From Pseudomonas viciae (GTDB lineage: Bacteria > Pseudomonadota > Gammaproteobacteria > Pseudomonadales > Pseudomonadaceae), in the NCBI RefSeq assembly GCF_004786035.1, contig NZ_CP035088.1, positions 2,082,001 to 2,146,000 of the forward strand: a stretch of 64,000 nucleotides of DNA, read 5' to 3'. The notes beneath the pieces were generated by a model. It saw nothing but the letters and a program-made list of their open reading frames with translations. It was not told the origin of the DNA and made no database searches. The translations under genes and the position numbers were made by a program. Shown here piece after piece: positions 55,092 through 64,000 of this stretch; position 1 is the first letter of the stretch; each line of letters opens with the position of its first letter.

Positions 55092-56612
55092 ATGAAAACG
55101 CCCCATGTTTCACTCCCACGGCCCGAGGACGAAAACCTTGGCGTCGGCGCGAATATGGCTTACGGCCTGCAACATGTGTTGACGATGTACGGTGGCATCG
55201 TCGCCGTGCCGTTGATCATCGGCCAGGCGGCCGGGCTCTCACCGGCGGACATCGGTCTATTGATTGCGGCGTCCTTGTTCGCGGGTGGCCTGGCGACGTT
55301 GTTGCAAACCCTTGGCCTGCCATTCTTTGGCTGCCAACTGCCACTGGTTCAAGGGGTTTCGTTTTCAGGCGTCGCCACCATGGTGGCGATTGTCGGCAGC
55401 GGCCCAGAAGGGGGCTTTCAGGCGATCCTGGGTGCGGTGATTGCCGCATCCCTGATCGGTTTGCTGATTACCCCGGTGTTCTCCCGAATCACTCGGTTCT
55501 TTCCGCCGCTGGTCACCGGCATCGTGATCACTACCATCGGCTTGACCCTGATGCCGGTGGCGGCGCGCTGGGCCATGGGCGGTAACAGTCACGCCGCCGA
55601 TTTCGGCAGCATGGCGAACATCGGCCTGGCTGCCGTCACGTTGGTGCTGGTGCTGCTGTTGAGCAAAATGGGCAACGCAACCATCTCTCGGTTGTCGATT
55701 CTGCTGGCGATGGTCATCGGCACAATCGTAGCGGTGTTCCTGGGCATGGCGGACTTTTCATCGGTCAGCGAAGGCCCGATGTTCGGCTTCCCCACACCGT
55801 TTCACTTCGGAATGCCGACCTTCCATATCGCGGCGATTCTGTCGATGTGCATTGTCATCATGGTGACCCTGGTGGAAACCTCCGCCGACATCCTCGCCGT
55901 GGGTGAGATCATCGACACCAAAGTCGACTCCAGGCGTCTGGGCAACGGTTTGCGGGCCGACATGCTGTCGAGCATGATCGCGCCGATCTTCGGCTCTTTC
56001 ACCCAGAGTGCCTTTGCCCAGAACGTCGGGTTGGTGGCGGTGACCGGGATCAAGAGCCGTTTCGTGGTGGCCACCGGCGGGGTGTTCCTGGTGGTGCTCG
56101 GCCTGCTGCCGTTCATGGGCCGGGTGATCGCCGCAGTGCCGACTTCCGTGCTGGGTGGGGCCGGTATCGTGCTGTTCGGCACCGTTGCCGCCAGTGGCAT
56201 CCGAACCTTGTCGAAAGTCGATTACCGCAACAACGTGAATCTGATCATTGTCGCCACTTCAATCGGCTTCGGCATGATCCCTATCGCCGCACCGAACTTC
56301 TACGATCATTTCCCGAGCTGGTTCGCGACGATCTTCCACTCGGGTATCAGTTCTTCGGCAATCATGGCGATCATCCTGAACCTGGCGTTCAACCACTTTA
56401 CCGCGGGTAACTCTGACCAGCAGTCAGTCTTCGCCGCCGGCACCGAGCGAGTGTTGCGCTATCAGGATCTGGCGGCGTTGCGTGAAGGTGATTACTTCAG
56501 TGACGGCAAGCTGCACGACTGCGATGGCAATCAGATTCCCGTGGTGGCGGAGCCTTCGCACGCACCGGAGGAACATGGTCCGGTGCGCCTCAAAAGCAGT
56601 GAGCACGTCTGA
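55092..56612 (+). CDS. Nucleobase:cation symporter-2 (xanthine/uric acid permease type)
   Basis: A 506-residue membrane transporter of the NCS2 family with about 14 helices. It starts with a cytoplasmic tail and ANMAYGLQHVLTMYGGIVAVPLIIG, and contains QNVGLVAVTGIKSRFVV plus the VTLVETSADILAVGEI block used in purine binding. The C-terminal extension is hydrophilic. A terminator follows. Xanthine or uric acid is the likely substrate by family resemblance. Confidence 0.9.
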   Translation: MKTPHVSLPRPEDENLGVGANMAYGLQHVLTMYGGIVAVPLIIGQAAGLSPADIGLLIAASLFAGGLATLLQTLGLPFFGCQLPLVQGVSFSGVATMVAIVGSGPEGGFQAILGAVIAASLIGLLITPVFSRITRFFPPLVTGIVITTIGLTLMPVAARWAMGGNSHAADFGSMANIGLAAVTLVLVLLLSKMGNATISRLSILLAMVIGTIVAVFLGMADFSSVSEGPMFGFPTPFHFGMPTFHIAAILSMCIVIMVTLVETSADILAVGEIIDTKVDSRRLGNGLRADMLSSMIAPIFGSFTQSAFAQNVGLVAVTGIKSRFVVATGGVFLVVLGLLPFMGRVIAAVPTSVLGGAGIVLFGTVAASGIRTLSKVDYRNNVNLIIVATSIGFGMIPIAAPNFYDHFPSWFATIFHSGISSSAIMAIILNLAFNHFTAGNSDQQSVFAAGTERVLRYQDLAALREGDYFSDGKLHDCDGNQIPVVAEPSHAPEEHGPVRLKSSEHV

Positions 56613-56629
56613 CACTGCCAGCCCAATGA

Positions 56630-56667
56630 AAAAGCAGCCTGTGATCCTCGATCACAGGCTGCTTTTT
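56630..56667 (+). terminator. Terminator of the permease gene
   Basis: AAGCAGCCTGTGATC pairs with GATCACAGGCTGCTT across CTC, followed by a T run. It may also serve the convergent PXPV gene. Confidence 0.88.
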
Positions 56668-56687
56668 TGTGTCACCTAAGAGGCTGA

Positions 56688-57041
56688 TTACCAGCGACCG
56701 TAATGACCGCGAGGTGGGCCATAGTAATAGCCCCGTGGTGGCCCGTAATACACCGGTGCCGGGCGGTAGTAGATCGGTTGTTCAACATACACCGGCTGTG
56801 GCTGGTAATAGACTGGTGGCGGTTGCTGCACATAGACCGGCTGCGGCTGGACGTAGACCGGTTGCTGCTGCACATACACCGGACGATCACGGTTGATGAT
56901 GGCTGAGCCGACGATGGCCGAACCGACGATCGCGCCAAACACTGCGGGCCCCTCCCAACCACCACGACCGTGGGCGGATGCCTGGCCGGTGACCGCGAGT
57001 GCCCCCATGAGCAGGGCAATGATGGGAAGTTTACGATTCAT
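56688..57041 (-). CDS. PXPV-repeat secreted protein
   Basis: A 117-residue protein with a signal sequence (LPIIALLMGALAVTGQASA|H) and a glycine zipper-like stretch (GAIVGSAIVGSAII). It then has a Pro/Tyr/Val/Gln repeat region (PVYVQQQPVYVQPQ, PVYYQPQ) ending in Tyr/Gly-rich sequence. This repeat is known as the PXPV family; function is unknown, probably surface or periplasmic. Repeat units are visible in the DNA as ~24-base near-copies. Confidence 0.8.
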   Translation of the reverse strand: MNRKLPIIALLMGALAVTGQASAHGRGGWEGPAVFGAIVGSAIVGSAIINRDRPVYVQQQPVYVQPQPVYVQQPPPVYYQPQPVYVEQPIYYRPAPVYYGPPRGYYYGPPRGHYGRW

Positions 57042-57303
57042 GGCTGTTCCTCGTTTCGGCCCCGGCGCCTGTGGTCTGTAACAGACCCGATGAGGGTCGC
57101 GGGGATACTTGCTCTGACAGCGATTTTTTCAAAATTTGCCGCGCCGTTGGGTAAATATTGTGTAAGGTCTGTAGCGTTTTCTTTACCGCGTTGCGCCATT
57201 CATCCGGTCTGAGGTCGGGCTGGATAGGGCCGTATCATCATCGAGTAAAACCTTTCGGGACGGGGATTCCGTTTGTCAGAAAGTGACTGCAAGAGGACCC
57301 AGC
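57042..57303 (+). other. Divergent intergenic region
   Basis: About 260 bases between the PXPV gene and the AroE-like gene. It likely carries both promoters; I see no repeat or RNA. AGAGGA (57292-57297) is the ribosome site of the next gene. Confidence 0.3.
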
Positions 57304-58122
57304 ATGCAGATCAATCCCAACAAAGACACCCAACTGTGCATGTCGCTATCGGCACGCCCCGGGAATTTCGGCCTGCGTTTTCATAATCACTTGTATGAAC
57401 AGCTGGGCCTGAACTTCTACTACAAGGCCTTCAGTAGCCAGGACCTGCCCGCAGCGGTGGGGGGGATTCGTGCCCTGGGTATCCGCGGGTGCGGGGTGTC
57501 GATGCCGTTCAAGGAAGCCTGCATTGCCCTGGTCGATGAACTGGATCCTTCCGCTGCGGCGATCCAGTCCATCAACACCATCGTCAACACCAATGGCCAT
57601 TTAAAGGCCTACAACACCGACTACATTGCCATTGCTCAGTTGCTGCAGACCCACGCCGTGCCCAAGGACTCGACCTTTGCCCTGCGCGGCAGCGGCGGCA
57701 TGGCCAAGGCTGTGGCCAGCGCCCTGCGCGACGGCGGTTACAAGAAGGGGTTGATTGTTGCCCGCAATGAAACCGCCGGACGCGCCCTGGCCGAGTCCCT
57801 GGGTTTTGAGTGGCAAGCTGAGTTGGGTACGCTGCGGCCACAGATGCTGATCAACGTCACGCCGATCGGCATGACCGGTGGCGCGGAAGCCGACCAGCTG
57901 GCGTTCGAACCCGATACCATTGCAGCGGCCGATACCGTGTTCGATGTGGTGGCGATCCCCTCGGAAACGCCACTGATCGTGCGGGCCCGGGCTGAGGGCA
58001 AGCGGGTCATCACCGGGCTGGAAGTGATTGCGATCCAGGCCCTGGAGCAGTTCGTGCTATACACCGGCGTGCGGCCAAGCCCGGAGCAGTTCGACAAAGC
58101 CGTGGCGTTCGCCCGGGCCTGA
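57304..58122 (+). CDS. Shikimate dehydrogenase-like protein (HI0607/SdhL type)
   Basis: A 272-residue AroE-family oxidoreductase. The N-terminal substrate domain reads MSLSARPGNFGLRFHNHLYEQLGLNFYYKAF and keeps the catalytic lysine in GVSMPFKEACI. The Rossmann domain has LRGSGGMAKAVASALRDGGYK. These are features of the SdhL branch (like H. influenzae HI0607), which has poor activity with shikimate; the true AroE is elsewhere. Start at 57304. Confidence 0.85.
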   Translation: MQINPNKDTQLCMSLSARPGNFGLRFHNHLYEQLGLNFYYKAFSSQDLPAAVGGIRALGIRGCGVSMPFKEACIALVDELDPSAAAIQSINTIVNTNGHLKAYNTDYIAIAQLLQTHAVPKDSTFALRGSGGMAKAVASALRDGGYKKGLIVARNETAGRALAESLGFEWQAELGTLRPQMLINVTPIGMTGGAEADQLAFEPDTIAAADTVFDVVAIPSETPLIVRARAEGKRVITGLEVIAIQALEQFVLYTGVRPSPEQFDKAVAFARA

Positions 58123-58127
58123 GGCGG

Positions 58128-58775
58128 TTATTCCAGGCGCGCCAGACGCTCCTCCAGCGCCGCGATCCGCGCTTCGAGCTCTTCGATGCGCTCCAGCGGC
58201 ACGCCGCTGCCGGCACCGCGCTCCACGGGATACTGGCGCGCGGCGAGGATCGTCTCGATGTCTGCCGGGTCGCCCATGGCATGCATATAACGATCTTCGC
58301 GTTGGCCAGCCTGGCGCGGCACCAGCAGCGCCAGCCCACGGGCAATCAGACGTTCAAGCTGATGCACCACTTGTTCGGTATCTTCAAAGTCGTGCATGCG
58401 ACCGCTGCGGGTCAACAGTTCATTGACGGTTTGCGGGCCGCGCAGGAACAGCAACCCCATCAGAATCACCTGGGCCGGCACCAGCTCCAACGCCTTGTCG
58501 ACCCGATGCTCCCAGCGGTCGGCGCGACTGCCCATCACCAGTTTGGTAAAGCCGCGACCTTCCAGCGCTCGCAGGCTTTGGCCGACCTGGCCCGGGTTGA
58601 GATTCATCACCGGTTCACGGCTGGTTTTCTGGTTGCAGGCCAATACCAGGGCGTTGAGGGTCAGCGGGTAGGTCTCAGGGTTGGTCGCCTGTTTCTCGAC
58701 CAGCGCGCCGAGGATGCGAATTTCTGTGCTGTTGAGCCGTGGTTCTTCAGCCTGGCTTTGTTCTTCGATACTCAT
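58128..58775 (-). CDS. YceH/DUF480 family protein
   Basis: A 215-residue protein of two winged-helix domains: [44 protein letters not shown] first, then [30 protein letters not shown]. It ends in a coiled coil ([22 protein letters not shown]). This is the conserved YceH family of unknown function. Confidence 0.9.
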   Translation of the reverse strand: MSIEEQSQAEEPRLNSTEIRILGALVEKQATNPETYPLTLNALVLACNQKTSREPVMNLNPGQVGQSLRALEGRGFTKLVMGSRADRWEHRVDKALELVPAQVILMGLLFLRGPQTVNELLTRSGRMHDFEDTEQVVHQLERLIARGLALLVPRQAGQREDRYMHAMGDPADIETILAARQYPVERGAGSGVPLERIEELEARIAALEERLARLE

Positions 58776-58906
58776 CGCGCGTTCCCTATGCTGTGGAAGC
58801 CGCCTAGCCTAATCCTTGCGCAATAAAAGACAAGCTGCGCAACGGCCGTGGCTATAATCGCTGCACATTTTGATGTGTCCTTTTCCACCTCCTGCATGAG
58901 ATCGCC

Positions 58907-59416
58907 ATGACTATTTCCCTGTACGCCGCTTCCGTCCCGGTTTTCAAGCAGATGCTCAACGCCCTGAGTGATGTCCTGAGCAAGGCCGAAGCCCACGCCA
59001 GCGCGAAAAACATCGACCCGAACGCCTTCCTGCAAGCCCGCCTGTACCCGGACATGTTCCCCCTGGTGCGCCAGGTGCAGATCGCCGTGGACTTCGCCAA
59101 AGGTGTGTCCGCGCGTCTGGCCGAGATTGAAGTGCCGAAATATGACGACAGCGAAACCACTTTCGCTGAGCTGCAAGCGTTGATCGCCAAGGTCCTGGCC
59201 TTCATCGACGGCATCAGCCCCGAGAAGATCGATGGCAAGGAAGGCATTGAAATCGTCACCCGTCCAGGCACGCCGAAGGAAAAACGCTTCACTGGTCAAA
59301 GCTACCTGCTGACCTATGGCCTGCCGCAGTTCTTCTTCCACGTCACCACCACCTATGCACTGCTGCGCCACAACGGTGTGGAAGTGGGCAAGCGCGACTA
59401 CATGGGCGCGTTCTAA
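58907..59416 (+). CDS. DUF1993 family protein
   Basis: A 169-residue, mostly helical protein (MTISLYAASVPVFKQMLNALSDVLSKAEAHA; YGLPQFFFHVTTTYALLRHNGVEVGKRDYM). It fits DUF1993, a DinB-like four-helix family with conserved His residues, probably metal-binding. Function unknown. A terminator follows. Confidence 0.88.
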   Translation: MTISLYAASVPVFKQMLNALSDVLSKAEAHASAKNIDPNAFLQARLYPDMFPLVRQVQIAVDFAKGVSARLAEIEVPKYDDSETTFAELQALIAKVLAFIDGISPEKIDGKEGIEIVTRPGTPKEKRFTGQSYLLTYGLPQFFFHVTTTYALLRHNGVEVGKRDYMGAF

Positions 59417-59429
59417 ACCCGCCGGCATG

Positions 59430-59468
59430 AAAAAGCCCGGGACGGTGTGGGCCGTTCCGGGCTTTTTT
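59430..59468 (+). terminator. Terminator of the DUF1993 gene
   Basis: GCCCGGGACGG (59435-59445) pairs with CCGTTCCGGGC (59452-59462), followed by a T run. Confidence 0.88.
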
Positions 59469-59508
59469 GTGGCTGTAATATTTGCGCAGTTCTGATGTAC
59501 CGAAGCCT

Positions 59509-59590
59509 GCTTCGCGAGCAAGCCCGCTCCCACAGGAAATATTTGGGCAGACATAAATCCAATGTGGGAGCGGGCTTGCTCGCGAATGCG
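59509..59590. repeat. Inverted REP pair
   Basis: Units at 59509-59536 and 59563-59590 in opposite orientation, between DUF1993 and sstT. Confidence 0.85.
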
Positions 59591-59630
59591 GAAGATCAGC
59601 CAACCGCATAGGCCAAGTTTGCCCCGATCG

Positions 59631-60863
59631 TTACGCCGTGCGCGCGAGCCTCTCTTCCTCACCCAAGCAAGCCGCCGCCGTAAACAGCACATCCGTAGAC
59701 GAATTCAACGCCGTCTCCGCCGAGTCCTGCAGCACACCAATGATGAACCCCACCGCCACAACCTGCATGGCAATCTCACTGGGAATACCGAACAGGCTGC
59801 ACGCCAGGGGAATCAGCAGTAGCGAACCGCCAGCCACGCCAGACGCACCGCAGGCGCAAATGGCTGCAACGACACTCAGCAGCACCGCCGTCGGTATATC
59901 CACCGCGATACCCAGGGTATGCACGGCCGCCAGGGTCAGTACGGTAATGGTGATGGCGGCACCGGCCATGTTGATGGTCGCACCCAGTGGGATCGACACC
60001 GAATAGGTGTCTTCATGCAGGCCCAGGCGCTTGCTCAGCTCCAGGTTCACCGGAATATTCGCCGCCGAACTGCGGGTGAAGAACGCGGTGATGCCACTCT
60101 CGCGCAGGCAAGTGAATACCAATGGGTAGGGGTTGCGACGCAGCTTCCAGAACACAATGAGTGGGTTGACCACCAGCGCCACGAACAGCATGCAGCCGAT
60201 CAGTACGGTGAGCAGATGCAGGTAGCCGAGCAGGGCACCGAAGCCGGAAGTGGCCAGGGTCGAGGCCACCAGCCCGAAGATCCCCAGCGGGGCGAAGCGG
60301 ATCACCAGGCGCACGATCACGGTCACGCCATTGGACAAGTCTTCGAGCACGGTGCGTGTGGTTTGGCCAGCGTGGCGAATGGCGATGCCCATGCCGATAG
60401 CCCAGGCCAAAATGCCGATGAAGTTACCGTTCATCAGGGCCCGGACCGGGTTGTCCACCACGCTCAGCAGCAAGCTTTGCAGCACTTCGCTGATGCCGCC
60501 CGGAGCGGTGACGGCGACGTCGTGGGTCGTCAGCACCAGGCTGGACGGAAACAGCGTGCTGGCAACCACCGCGACCACGGCTGCGGCGAAAGTGCCCAGC
60601 AGATAGAGGAAAAGAATCGGGCGAATATGGGTTTCCTGGCCGTGCTTATGGTTGGCGATCGACGCCATGACCAGCACGAACACCAGGATCGGCGCCACGG
60701 CCTTGAGCGCGGAGACGAAGACCTTGCCGATGAATTCGGTGGACTTCGCCAGCTCCGGAGCCAACCACGCCAGGGCGATACCGGCGATCAGGCCGATGAC
60801 GATTTGTGTGACCAGGCCAGTGCGTTTGAGGCGTTGTAAAAGGGACGGTGACAAAGCAGTCAT
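59631..60863 (-). CDS. sstT: Serine/threonine:Na+ symporter SstT
   Basis: A 410-residue DAACS-family transporter of serine and threonine. It shows [23 protein letters not shown] at the start, [23 protein letters not shown] (serine-rich hairpin) and [31 protein letters not shown]. The start at 60863 gives the normal length. Confidence 0.92.
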   Translation of the reverse strand: MTALSPSLLQRLKRTGLVTQIVIGLIAGIALAWLAPELAKSTEFIGKVFVSALKAVAPILVFVLVMASIANHKHGQETHIRPILFLYLLGTFAAAVVAVVASTLFPSSLVLTTHDVAVTAPGGISEVLQSLLLSVVDNPVRALMNGNFIGILAWAIGMGIAIRHAGQTTRTVLEDLSNGVTVIVRLVIRFAPLGIFGLVASTLATSGFGALLGYLHLLTVLIGCMLFVALVVNPLIVFWKLRRNPYPLVFTCLRESGITAFFTRSSAANIPVNLELSKRLGLHEDTYSVSIPLGATINMAGAAITITVLTLAAVHTLGIAVDIPTAVLLSVVAAICACGASGVAGGSLLLIPLACSLFGIPSEIAMQVVAVGFIIGVLQDSAETALNSSTDVLFTAAACLGEEERLARTA

Positions 60864-61152
60864 AACGGCATCTCTGTTTTTTTTGTGTGCAACGGTCGAC
60901 GAACTCAGGGCAACAAGCGGGCAGGCCACATGAGCGGGACCGAGAGGATGTACAGCATTCGCAGGGCGCGGACTTTATCACAGCTCGCTGAAAAATCTGA
61001 CGGACCTGTGACGATCCGTCACCCTTATCCGGGTCATTCGGCGCGTTTTGTCTGGCCTGCAGATTCTGTTAGGCTTTGTCCTTCCCTCATTTCTCTATTT
61101 GCCAGCGAGCCCTCGGGCTAACGCTGGTATCGTCGTTTTGCTGGAGTTGTGC
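60864..61152. other. Divergent promoter region between sstT and the MFS gene
   Basis: About 290 bases without a supported gene. The open frame before 61153 is in-frame with the MFS gene but has no membrane-protein-like start. No operator recognised. Confidence 0.3.
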
Positions 61153-62313
61153 ATGTTGTTACCCATTTTCCTGTTGTCGGCCGCCGGTTTTACCGTGCTG
61201 ACTACGGAATTCATCATCGTTGGCCTGCTGCCATCCATCGCCCGCGACCTGCAAGTCACCATTCCCCAGGCCGGTCTGCTGGTCACGTTGTTCGCGTTTA
61301 CGGTGGCGGCGTTCGGGCCGTTCCTGACTGCCTGGTTCGCTCGCTTCGAACGGCGCAAACTGTTTATCAGCGTGCTGGTGATGTTCGGCCTGGCCAACGT
61401 GCTGGCAACGTTCGCCCCCAATATCTGGGTGATGGCCGTTGCCCGGTTGATTCCGGCCCTGGGCTTGCCGGTGTTCTGGGCGTTGGCCAGTGAAACCGCG
61501 GTGGACATTGTCGGCCCCGAGTACGCGGGGCGGGCCATTGCCCGGATCGGCTTCGGCATCGTCTGCGCCACGGTGTTCGGCATTCCGGTGGGCACCCTTA
61601 TTTCCGACGCATTCGGCTGGCGCAGCGCTTTTGCGATCCTGGCGGTCATTGCCTTCGCCAAGGCGCTGCTGCTGTTTATCTACCTGCCCAGAACCAACCT
61701 GCACCAGCATCAAGTGAGCTTGCGTTCGCAATTCAAGATCCTGCGCAGCCCGTTGATGCAAGGGCATGTGCTGCTGTCGATCCTGGTGTTCAGTGGCATG
61801 TTCACTGCCTACACCTATCTGGCGGACATTCTCGAACGCCTGGCCGGGTTCAACGGCACGTTGGTGGGCTGGTGCCTGATGGGCTTCGGCGCCGTGGGGT
61901 TGCTCGGCAACTCCTTGGGCGGCCGAGCGGTGGACCGGCATCCGTTGATCGCGTCGATGGTGTTCTGCCTGTTCCTGATCGGCGGCATGGTGGCGGTGGT
62001 ACCGGCTATCCATTCGACCTTCGGGTTGGCGGCGGCGATGGGCATCTGGGGCGTAACCCAGGCGGCGTTGTTCCTGGTCAGCCACGTGCGGCTGATGAAG
62101 GCTGCGCCCGAAGCCCCGGCCTTTGCCGCGTCGCTGAACATCGCCGGTGCCAACCTGGGGATTGGCCTTGGCGCGATGGTCGGCGGCCGGGTCATCGATA
62201 CCCTGGGCCTGGGCAGCGTCGGTTTTGCCGCCGCCGGGTTCATCCTTGTATCGATCCTGCTGGCGATGTTGCTGATGACCTTCAAGCCTCGCGCCACCTG
62301 CACGAATAGCTAA
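61153..62313 (+). CDS. MFS transporter, DHA1/AraJ-like
   Basis: A 386-residue inner-membrane transporter with 12 hydrophobic segments. The start is at 61153, with GGAG at 61143-61146. The pattern LLSAAGFTVLTTEFIIVGLLPSIARDLQV and GWRSAFAILAVIAFAKALLLFIYLP fits the sugar-efflux/AraJ branch. The adjacent NhaR-like gene overlaps its end on the opposite strand. Substrate unknown. Confidence 0.85.
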   Translation: MLLPIFLLSAAGFTVLTTEFIIVGLLPSIARDLQVTIPQAGLLVTLFAFTVAAFGPFLTAWFARFERRKLFISVLVMFGLANVLATFAPNIWVMAVARLIPALGLPVFWALASETAVDIVGPEYAGRAIARIGFGIVCATVFGIPVGTLISDAFGWRSAFAILAVIAFAKALLLFIYLPRTNLHQHQVSLRSQFKILRSPLMQGHVLLSILVFSGMFTAYTYLADILERLAGFNGTLVGWCLMGFGAVGLLGNSLGGRAVDRHPLIASMVFCLFLIGGMVAVVPAIHSTFGLAAAMGIWGVTQAALFLVSHVRLMKAAPEAPAFAASLNIAGANLGIGLGAMVGGRVIDTLGLGSVGFAAAGFILVSILLAMLLMTFKPRATCTNS

Positions 62314-63206
62314 GCGCTGAACAGTTCGCGCCGCGCCCCTTCGGCGATCGCTACGATGCCTGGGTGGCTGACCTTGCGCTCCACGGAAATGGCGTAGAAG
62401 GATTCACTCACTGCGTCGGTCTGGCCGATCACTTCTACGCCGTACTGGCGCTTCACCTCTTCGGCAATCACGCTTGGGCCGATGAAAATCCCACTGCCTG
62501 ACTGGCCGAAGGCCTGCATCAATGCGCTGTCGTCGAACTCACCGACGATGCGCGGTTGGATCTGTTGCTCGGCGAACCAGCGTTGCAGGCGGCTGCGCAC
62601 CACGGTTTCCGGGCCTGGAATCAGCAGCGGGGCGTCATGCAGGCTGTGGGGGAAATCCTGCCCGTAGCGTTCGGCCAGCGCGGCGGTGGCGAAAAAACTG
62701 ATCCCACATTCCCCCAATTTCTGGCTGTAGCCCTTGATGTCCAGGTGAGTCGGCATCGGGCTGTCGGAAATCACCAAGTCCAGGCGCTGGATCGCCAGGT
62801 CCGCCAGCAGCCGTTCGAGCTTGTCCTCGCGGCAGGTGATGCGCAGCGGTTCACTCAGTTCCATGGTCGGCGCCAGTAGCCGATAGACGATGGACTTGGG
62901 TACCACATCCGCTACCCCGACCCGGAACAGCGTCTGCTGCTCGTTGGGCTGGGCGCGCAGCATCAGCTCGAGTTCGCCGCCCAGTTGGAACATGTGTTCG
63001 GCGTAGGGCAGTGTTTGCCGGCCAGCCTCGGTCAACTCCAGCTGCCGCCCGACGCGGCGAAACAACTTGATGTTATAGGTCTGCTCGAACAGGGAAATCT
63101 GTCCGCTGATGGTTTGCGGGGTGAGGTTCAGTTGCTCGCAGGCCCGAACGATGCTGCCCGTTTTCGCCACCACCCAGAAGTAATGCAATTGTCGGTAATT
63201 GAGCAT
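62310..63206 (-). CDS. nhaR: LysR-family regulator, NhaR-like
   Basis: A 298-residue LysR regulator whose start (MLNYRQLHYFWVVAKTGSIVRACEQLNLTPQTISGQISLFEQ) matches NhaR, the Na+-responsive activator of nhaA in enterics. The effector domain contains GPETVVRSRLQRWFAEQQIQPRIVGEFDDSALMQAFG. No nhaA is in the window. It overlaps the convergent MFS gene by 4 bases. Confidence 0.85.
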   Translation of the reverse strand: MLNYRQLHYFWVVAKTGSIVRACEQLNLTPQTISGQISLFEQTYNIKLFRRVGRQLELTEAGRQTLPYAEHMFQLGGELELMLRAQPNEQQTLFRVGVADVVPKSIVYRLLAPTMELSEPLRITCREDKLERLLADLAIQRLDLVISDSPMPTHLDIKGYSQKLGECGISFFATAALAERYGQDFPHSLHDAPLLIPGPETVVRSRLQRWFAEQQIQPRIVGEFDDSALMQAFGQSGSGIFIGPSVIAEEVKRQYGVEVIGQTDAVSESFYAISVERKVSHPGIVAIAEGARRELFSA

Positions 63207-63345
63207 GGGTGCACACCGATTCGTAAAAACCGAAGTATAACCGCTGAAAATACGAATTTTCCTGAAGTATCGTCGTCTCTAGAATGCCTTGCCATTGGCG
63301 AGCCACCTTTCGTGCTCCGTCTAATCTCTTAGAGGCATTTACTCC

Positions 63346-63597
63346 ATGACATACAAATCCCTGGGGCTTGCAGCTTTGTTGGTGATCTCTTCAATGACGC
63401 TGGCGGGTTGTGAACAGGCCGAAAAAAGCGCCCAGCAATTGATGGGGCAGGCAGCAGAAACCGCCAAGCAAGCAATCGACGACACCCATAAGGCCGCCGA
63501 ACAGGCTATCAGCGAAGCCACCGGTGGGTTGATCAGCCCCAAGAAAAAACCGGCGGACGACGCTGACGAGTCAACATCCTCCAACCAAACCATCTAA
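63346..63597 (+). CDS. Small lipoprotein (83 aa)
   Basis: An 83-residue predicted lipoprotein: signal MTYKSLGLAALLVISSMTLAGC with lipobox LAGC, then a coiled-coil-like, Ala/Gln/Lys-rich chain and an acidic tail. GAGGCATTTACTCC precedes the ATG. It lies 27 bases before the TerC-family gene and may share its promoter. Function unknown. Confidence 0.75.
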   Translation: MTYKSLGLAALLVISSMTLAGCEQAEKSAQQLMGQAAETAKQAIDDTHKAAEQAISEATGGLISPKKKPADDADESTSSNQTI

Positions 63598-63624
63598 ACC
63601 CGTCACATCAGTCAGGACTGACCC

Positions 63625-64000
63625 ATGGATTATCTTTTACAGCTCGCCGCCAGCCCCACTGCGTGGATCGCCCTGGCAACTCTGGTCGTCATGGAAATCG
63701 TGCTTGGCATCGATAACCTGATCTTCATTTCGATCCTGACCAACAAGCTGCCCGAACAGCACCGTGCCAAGGCGCGGCGGATCGGTATCGGCATGGCGCT
63801 GATCCTGCGCCTGGGCTTGTTGAGCACCATTGCGTTCATTGTGCAGTTGACCGAACCTGTCATCGAGATCCTTGGCCAGGCGTTCTCCTGGAAGGACATG
63901 ATCCTGATCGCCGGCGGCCTGTTCCTACTGTGGAAGGCCACCACTGAGATCCACCACAGCATGGATCCGGCGCCGAACGATCCCAAGTCGGCCACGTCCG
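63625..64000 (+). CDS. TerC-family membrane protein, 5' part (cut by window end)
   Basis: The first 125 residues are visible. It has an N-terminal membrane helix and the TerC signature [30 protein letters not shown] with acidic residues proposed to bind metal, then [24 protein letters not shown]. TerC proteins are linked to manganese export or tellurite resistance. The frame continues beyond base 64000. Confidence 0.9.
   Translation, partial: MDYLLQLAASPTAWIALATLVVMEIVLGIDNLIFISILTNKLPEQHRAKARRIGIGMALILRLGLLSTIAFIVQLTEPVIEILGQAFSWKDMILIAGGLFLLWKATTEIHHSMDPAPNDPKSATS

Overview
The window is about 64 kb of a GC-rich Pseudomonas chromosome, most likely of the P. fluorescens group. I base this on gene order (topA, two small genes, sulA-lexA, psrA, nagZ, mtnP, csiV, mfd, gap; then apbE, sthA, glpQ-like, PilZ, lolCDE; then copRS/cupredoxin, queF, DUF4404, HAD, mlaA, rssBC, tal) and on many REP palindromes built around GAGCAAGC-TCGCTCCCAC. 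No rRNA, tRNA or CRISPR array was recognised.

Layout. 1-6.3 kb: the 3' end of topA, two small conserved genes, the SOS pair lexA-sulA behind two LexA boxes, psrA with PsrA-type palindromes, then nagZ-mtnP. 6.3-13.1 kb (minus strand): mfd, csiV and a SNF2-type helicase in an apparent operon, divergent from an N-terminally extended gap gene. 14.8-16.0 kb: an IS110-family element inserted exactly into a REP palindrome. Its 5' non-coding end folds into two stem-loops and carries guide-like segments matching the target, as expected of a bridge RNA. 16-25 kb: an MHS-type transporter, apbE, a 264-bp element with perfect 31-bp inverted ends, sthA, a glycerophosphodiesterase, a PilZ protein and lolCDE. 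25-34 kb: CopRS two-component system with a divergent cupredoxin, queF, DUF4404, a HAD-like protein lacking its nucleophile, mlaA, rssB-rssC and tal.

35.2-39.4 kb is an accessory segment with lower GC in places: dusA, a ribbon-helix-helix antitoxin without a visible toxin, an acyltransferase, a metallophosphatase and a Fic toxin with its small inhibitory antitoxin. 40-51 kb is a metabolic and metal-resistance region: a DmeR/RcnR-type repressor with a NicO nickel/cobalt exporter, a LysR regulator divergent from a DAACS symporter and a tandem-domain amino-acid racemase, an AraC regulator divergent from an MFS exporter, a truncated antitoxin fragment, ArsN2-like acetyltransferase and ChrA. 51-64 kb holds a diguanylate cyclase, exonuclease III, arylamine N-acetyltransferase, a xanthine/uracil-type permease, a PXPV-repeat protein, an AroE-like dehydrogenase, YceH, DUF1993, SstT, an MFS transporter with an NhaR-like LysR regulator, a small lipoprotein and the 5' part of a TerC-family gene.

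The most notable observation is the IS110 element: its predicted RNA matches both halves of the REP site it occupies, on opposite strands. The perfect-ended 264-bp element, the racemase with one decayed catalytic half, the FicT/FicA-like pair and a REP sequence translated as a protein tail are secondary points.
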